A DNA stretch of 64,000 nt from Gemmobacter caeni (GTDB lineage: Bacteria; Pseudomonadota; Alphaproteobacteria; Rhodobacterales; Rhodobacteraceae): positions 141,970 to 205,969 of the forward strand of contig NZ_QBKP01000002.1 of the NCBI RefSeq assembly GCF_003054195.1, read 5' to 3'. Every line of letters starts with the position of its first letter. The first letter of the stretch is position 1. Below the pieces are notes generated by a model. It was not told where the DNA came from and searched no databases. It worked only from the letters and a program-made list of their open reading frames with translations. This document shows, in pieces, positions 60,736-64,000 of the stretch. The position numbers and the translations under genes were made by a program.

Positions 60736-62569
60736 CCTCACCAGCACGACCCGGGTCCGGCTCCCGGCCGGGCCGCATGACGCGGAGCTGGACCGGACCG
60801 GGGAGCTGTTCGGCCGGCTCGAGCGGCGGCTCCACGTGGCGCTGCGCGCCATCGACCGGGGGCTCCCCGGTGCGGCCGCGGACCGGAACGCGCTGAAGGT
60901 CGCCTTCTGCGCCGAGCACCGGATCACGGCGCGCCACTACAACAGCCTCCTCCGCGCCCTGGACGGGAAGCACGCCTCCGTCATTGAGAAGGCGAGGATC
61001 GACGCGGCGGACCTGGAGGACCGGCTGGCGGCGGTCCGCAAGAAGATCGCAGACGCGGTCCGCAAGCTGGACAAGGACGCGGCCGCCCGCGCCGGAATCG
61101 CGGCGCGCGCCGCGGCCGGCAAGGCCCCGACCAGGGGGCAGGCGAAGGACCGCCTGAACGACAAGGACCGGGCCGCGCTCCGCCGGGGCCTCCACGGGCG
61201 CCGCCGCAAGGCGGACCGGCTCGAGGGAAAGATCGCCCGGCTCCGGGCGCTGACGGAGCGTCGGGTCCCGCCCCTCGTGTTCGGGTCCCGCAAGCTGCTC
61301 CGGTCCCGGCCGCAGGACGGGACTCCGGACGAGGTCGCGGCCTGGCTCCTGCGCTGGCGGGAGGCGCGCTCCGCGCAGATCTTCAGCGTGGGGAGCAGGG
61401 ACGAGCCGGGCGGGAGCCAGTGCTGCCGCCCCCTCTGGGACGGGTGGGCGGACGGGACGATCGGGCTCCGGCTTCGCCGTCTCGGCCCGGTCCCGGCCGG
61501 CGCCTCACCGTATATCGAGATCACCGGGATCCCGCTCAACAAACACGCCTCCGCCCTGCTCGGCCCGGTCCGGGACCTGTTCGCGGCGGATGGGTCCACC
61601 GCCATCTCGGTCCGCCTGGTGCGGACCCCGGCCGAGGAGCCGGTCCCGGCCGGGATGTCCCGCTGGGAGGCCCTGATCACGGTGGAGGAGGCGGTGCCGG
61701 ACGCCCCGCACCGGGCCGGGGCACGGGTGCTCGGGGTGGACGTTAACGCGGACCACCTCGCCTGGGCCCTCCTGTCCCCGGACGGGAACCGGCTGAAGAC
61801 GGGCCGGATCGGGCTCCCGCTTGACGGGCGCGGCGCGGAGGCGCGCCGCTCGCTGATCTGCGAGGCGGCGTCCGCCCTGGTCAAGGTCGCGGTCGCCGGG
61901 ACGGCTCAGATCGCGCTGGAGGCGCTGGACTTCACCCGCAAGAAGCGGGAGCTGTCGCTCCGGCCGGAGAGCGCGAACCGGCGCCGCCGTCTGCACGCGC
62001 TCCCCTACGCGGCGATGCTGGAGGCGATCACACGCCGGGCCGCCCGAGCCGGGGTCCTAGTCCTCCGGGTGAACCCCGCCTACACCTCCGTCATCGGCCG
62101 GGTCAACCTCGCGACCCGGCACGGCATCAGCACGCACCGGGCCGCCGCCCTCGCCATCGGGCGACGGGCGCAGGGGCACTCGGAGCGTCCACACTATCCC
62201 CTCGCGAGACCCGAGGCCCCAGACCCTTCGCTCGGCGCGGTGCAGCCGCGAAGACACGTCTGGAGCCAGTGGGTCGTGGTCTCGCGGGAGGTGTCGCGGC
62301 TTGACGCCGTGGCGCGGAAATCGGCCGGTTCGAGGGGCGAAGTCGCCCCCGGCGCCGGTCCGTTCAGGGGGAGGCGACCGGCATCCGGCCGGCCCCGTCC
62401 GACCCCGTCCGCGCCAGTGACTGACTGGATCCCGGACTTCCCAACAGTCCCCGGTCAGGAGCCGACGGGCAATACCGTAATCCCCACCGCAGGGGACACG
62501 TCTCCTGCGGTCCGCAGCGGACTTGTCCGTTGCGGTCAGGACATTGTCAGAAATGACTATGTTTCCTGA
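60728..62569 (+). CDS. tnpB: TnpB-related OMEGA nuclease without zinc finger (IS607 partner)
   Basis: 613 residues from a TTG start overlapping tnpA. RuvC motifs: Asp in VLGVDVNADHLAWALLSPDGN, Glu in IALEALDFTRKK. The expected third Asp region reads SVIGRVNLATRHGISTHRAAALAIGRR, with His in place of Asp and no CxxC pair, as in the distinct IS605-accessory TnpB-related branch. The last 90 codons are low complexity and include the two stacked hairpins at 62487-62535, likely the omega-RNA scaffold. Activity is uncertain. Confidence 0.8.
   Translation: MGSLTSTTRVRLPAGPHDAELDRTGELFGRLERRLHVALRAIDRGLPGAAADRNALKVAFCAEHRITARHYNSLLRALDGKHASVIEKARIDAADLEDRLAAVRKKIADAVRKLDKDAAARAGIAARAAAGKAPTRGQAKDRLNDKDRAALRRGLHGRRRKADRLEGKIARLRALTERRVPPLVFGSRKLLRSRPQDGTPDEVAAWLLRWREARSAQIFSVGSRDEPGGSQCCRPLWDGWADGTIGLRLRRLGPVPAGASPYIEITGIPLNKHASALLGPVRDLFAADGSTAISVRLVRTPAEEPVPAGMSRWEALITVEEAVPDAPHRAGARVLGVDVNADHLAWALLSPDGNRLKTGRIGLPLDGRGAEARRSLICEAASALVKVAVAGTAQIALEALDFTRKKRELSLRPESANRRRRLHALPYAAMLEAITRRAARAGVLVLRVNPAYTSVIGRVNLATRHGISTHRAAALAIGRRAQGHSERPHYPLARPEAPDPSLGAVQPRRHVWSQWVVVSREVSRLDAVARKSAGSRGEVAPGAGPFRGRRPASGRPRPTPSAPVTDWIPDFPTVPGQEPTGNTVIPTAGDTSPAVRSGLVRCGQDIVRNDYVS
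62487..62535 (+). other. Tandem hairpins at the tnpB 3' end (omega-RNA scaffold candidate)
   Basis: CCGCAGG...CCTGCGG (62487-62510) and CCGCAGCGGAC-TT-GTCCGTTGCGG (62512-62535) lie side by side inside the 3' end of tnpB, followed by ordinary sequence that could be the guide. Their position matches the scaffold of OMEGA systems. Confidence 0.55.
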
Positions 62570-62581
62570 ACGGTCTACCTG

Positions 62582-62851
62582 ATGGCGAACCTCGCCAACG
62601 CAACGGTCCTTGCGGCCGGTGTCCCCCATGTCGCCTACGCGGCCGAGGTGAACCCGCAAACGCTCCCGTTCGACACCTGGTGGGAGGCGAAGCGGGCCAG
62701 CTTCGGGGCGGATGACGGGACCGTCTTCCTGTCCGAGGAACTGCTCGTCGGGGCGCTCTCCCGGGTCCCGCCCGGCGGGGCCCTGCTCCTTGATGTGAGC
62801 CCGGAACAGATCGGGGTCCTGGAGCCGCGCGAGCCCGGGCCGGAGATCTGA
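62582..62851 (+). CDS. Small hypothetical protein after IS607
   Basis: 89 residues (LPFDTWWEAKRASFG, VFLSEELLVGALSRVPPGGALLLDVSPEQIGVLEP). It has no clear ribosome site, and its N-terminus may have been replaced by the IS607 insertion, so the real gene could be truncated. No family recognised. Confidence 0.4.
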   Translation: MANLANATVLAAGVPHVAYAAEVNPQTLPFDTWWEAKRASFGADDGTVFLSEELLVGALSRVPPGGALLLDVSPEQIGVLEPREPGPEI

Positions 62852-63291
62852 GATTTCAGGGAAGATCCGGGGATTCTGTTGCCAGGCTCCCCGGGGCCCC
62901 GCCTGCCGGTGCGACCCGTCAGGACTTCAGGTGGTTCACCCAGACCGCTTAAGCGGCGAGGGCGCGAACCGGCGCAGCGTTGGTGTTGGCAACTCTACGT
63001 TTCGGACCGATAACGGTGGTACCTCACCGAGCGAAAGCTGGCCTCTTTGAACGTTCGTCGATCCTGTTTCGGCCCCAGCAGAAGAGCACCGTCCGGGTGA
63101 TCTTGTGGTGGAGCCGCCGGGTACCGCCCCCGGGTCCGAGCCGCCTATTACAGGTGCGTTTATCGCCATAGTCCTTGCGGACCCCCTCATCTATCGAAAT
63201 CCGGATTTTCTCGTCAAGCTGATTCTTCGCATCGGTTGACATCCGGCCCGAACCGGTGCGAAAAAACGATTACGACGATGGGGGTGCGGAG
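62852..63291. other. Unexplained 440-bp gap with palindrome and truncated minus-strand frame
   Basis: Contains CCGCTTAAGCGG (62945-62956), a short minus-strand frame 63024-63242 whose start (MSTDAKNQLDEKIRISIDEG) looks real and is preceded by TTTTTCGCACC (63257-63265 on the complement), and no other gene. The frame after about residue 30 looks like noise, so a disrupted gene or a non-coding RNA is possible. Confidence 0.4.
63024..63242 (-). pseudogene. Possible 3'-disrupted gene
   Basis: 72 codons. The start (MSTDAKNQLDEKIRISIDEGVR) reads like a genuine helical N-terminus and has the replicon motif just upstream, but after about residue 30 the sequence is CNRRLGPGGG-like noise with no recognisable fold. 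Likely a remnant. Confidence 0.35.
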
Positions 63292-63648
63292 ATGAACGGA
63301 TCGGAGACCTACCTGTTCAGGGCCCGCTCGGCGGAGGAGCAGGCGATGCGGGAGGCGCAGGTCCGCCTCATCCTCTCCTCGCTGGAGGAGGCCTCCGGCG
63401 CCCCGGCCCCGGTCCTCGTCGGGCTGACCCCGGACGGGGTCGAGCTGCTCACCTGGCTCCTGGACCTCGGCTCCGCGCCCGGATCCTTCCCGCCCGCCTC
63501 GATGATCCGGACCATCGCGACCGGTCGACCCGGGGTGATGGTGATGATCGCGCCGGAGCTGGCGGGCCGGATGCGGTCGCTGGTGGAGTTGGGGGAGGCG
63601 CGCCACCGGGCCGGCCTCACCGACCCGGCCCTGATCCGGATCCACTGA
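63292..63648 (+). CDS. Hypothetical protein
   Basis: 118 residues. Helical N-terminal half (SAEEQAMREAQVRLILSSLEEASG), then VLVGLTPDGVELLTWLLDLGSAPG, MIRTIATGRPGVMVMIAPELAGRM. No family recognised. It sits four bases upstream of the methyltransferase start, so they probably form an operon. Confidence 0.6.
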   Translation: MNGSETYLFRARSAEEQAMREAQVRLILSSLEEASGAPAPVLVGLTPDGVELLTWLLDLGSAPGSFPPASMIRTIATGRPGVMVMIAPELAGRMRSLVELGEARHRAGLTDPALIRIH

Positions 63649-63652
63649 CCGG

Positions 63653-64000
63653 ATGCGCCCGCTCTCGGACGTGCCCCATTTCAGCCGGGACGGGATCACC
63701 CTCTACCACGGCTGCGCGTTGACCCTCCTGCCCCGCCTTCGCGGCGCGGCGGACCTGGTCGTCACGGACCCGCCCTACCGGCTCACCTCGGGGGGCCGCA
63801 ACGCGCAGGTGATGTCCGGGATCTTCGCCTCGGACCGGTACGACAACTCGGGCGAGCTGATGCGGACGGTCGGCTGGGCGGAGTTCGCGCGCCCGCTCCT
63901 TGAGGCCTGCAAGCCGGACGCGGACGCCTACGTGATGGCGAACGACAAGCAGATCTTCGCCGCGCATGCCGCGATGATCGGGGCCGGCTGGCGCTGTCAC
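63653..64000 (+). CDS. DNA methyltransferase (DPPY), 3'-truncated by window edge
   Basis: Translates from MRPLSDVPHFSRDG with no stop to the last base. Motif IV DLVVTDPPYRLTSGG (DPPY at 39-42) identifies an amino-methyltransferase of DNA (N6-adenine or N4-cytosine). The N-terminus lacks room for the FxGxG motif, so motif I should lie after motif IV, as in the beta/N4 class. A solitary methyltransferase on a plasmid can protect against host restriction. Confidence 0.85.
   Translation, partial: MRPLSDVPHFSRDGITLYHGCALTLLPRLRGAADLVVTDPPYRLTSGGRNAQVMSGIFASDRYDNSGELMRTVGWAEFARPLLEACKPDADAYVMANDKQIFAAHAAMIGAGWRCH

Noticed and set aside
59143..60927. 594-codon minus-strand frame
   Set aside because: It crosses the HD-hydrolase, the IS607 recombinase and intergenic DNA; composition is a shadow of the plus-strand genes.
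1..64000. CRISPR array or toxin-antitoxin pair
   Set aside because: No regularly spaced direct repeats were seen; the HicA-like domain has no HicB partner.
1..64000. Phage virion module
   Set aside because: No portal, terminase, capsid or tail genes are recognisable in this window, so a phage nature cannot be claimed.

Overview
The window is 64 kb of very GC-rich accessory DNA. It is probably part of a large plasmid, integrated element or jumbo-phage-like replicon of an alphaproteobacterium in the Rhodobacterales. The clues are a DUF5333-like protein (55.1 kb), a DUF6878-like protein (14.9 kb), a DUF6915 protein (14.4 kb), a DUF465 protein (4.6 kb), an H-NS-like protein ending in the GRGRRPxW signature (31.6 kb), and PcfJ, LPD1 and ART-type 'polyvalent' proteins typical of plasmids and phages. 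There are no ribosomal RNAs, no complete tRNA, no CRISPR array and no virion structural or portal genes that I can recognise.

Layout. 0-1.9 kb: a partial IS200/IS605 element (TnpA cut by the window edge, TnpB with a one-base frameshift in a C7 run). 2-10.8 kb: small accessory genes, an ADP-ribosyltransferase-like/GNAT fusion, a metallophosphatase, a secreted trypsin-like protease and a HicA-like fusion. 11-14.4 kb: an operon-like run with a secreted DNase I-fold nuclease. 14.4-21.2 kb (mostly minus strand): DUF6915, an unusual DUF6878/HlyD-like chimera, a PcfJ-type protein, a WGR-domain DNA ligase and a protein built from four short repeats. 21.4-23.3 kb: a complete IS605-type element (tnpA and tnpB divergent).

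23,377-31,327: a complete Tn402/Tn5053-family transposon. It has recognisable 25-bp terminal inverted repeats and a perfect 5-bp target duplication (ACGTC). It carries tniA, tniB, tniQ and a resolvase, plus a small cargo: an MFS exporter diverging from a marR - methyltransferase - FlK-like thioesterase operon, with an 18-bp palindrome between them. It inserted in a short AT-rich stretch just before the H-NS-like gene.

31.6-58.2 kb: the DNA-metabolism core, mostly minus strand. It holds an LPD1 metallopeptidase-like protein, a thioredoxin-fold thiol protein, a second PcfJ paralogue, a 1707-residue Strawberry-notch-type helicase, a type IA topoisomerase with C-terminal repeats, a SNF2 helicase interrupted by a 214-residue mini-intein in its Walker A motif, a ParB-like protein with a duplicated domain behind a structured leader, and RecJ. 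58.3-64 kb: an outer-membrane barrel protein, an HD hydrolase, an IS607-type element (serine recombinase plus TnpB) and the start of a DNA methyltransferase running off the end.

A striking shared feature is the intergenic 9-mer TTTTTCGCA (or its complement), found in most promoter regions. In several cases it can be aligned with a -35 TTGCNN box 17 bp upstream of a T-rich -10. This suggests a promoter or operator architecture common to the whole replicon and absent from the Tn402-like insert. Repair, unwinding and topology genes, together with many small secreted proteins, suggest a self-sufficient replicon that manages its own DNA maintenance.
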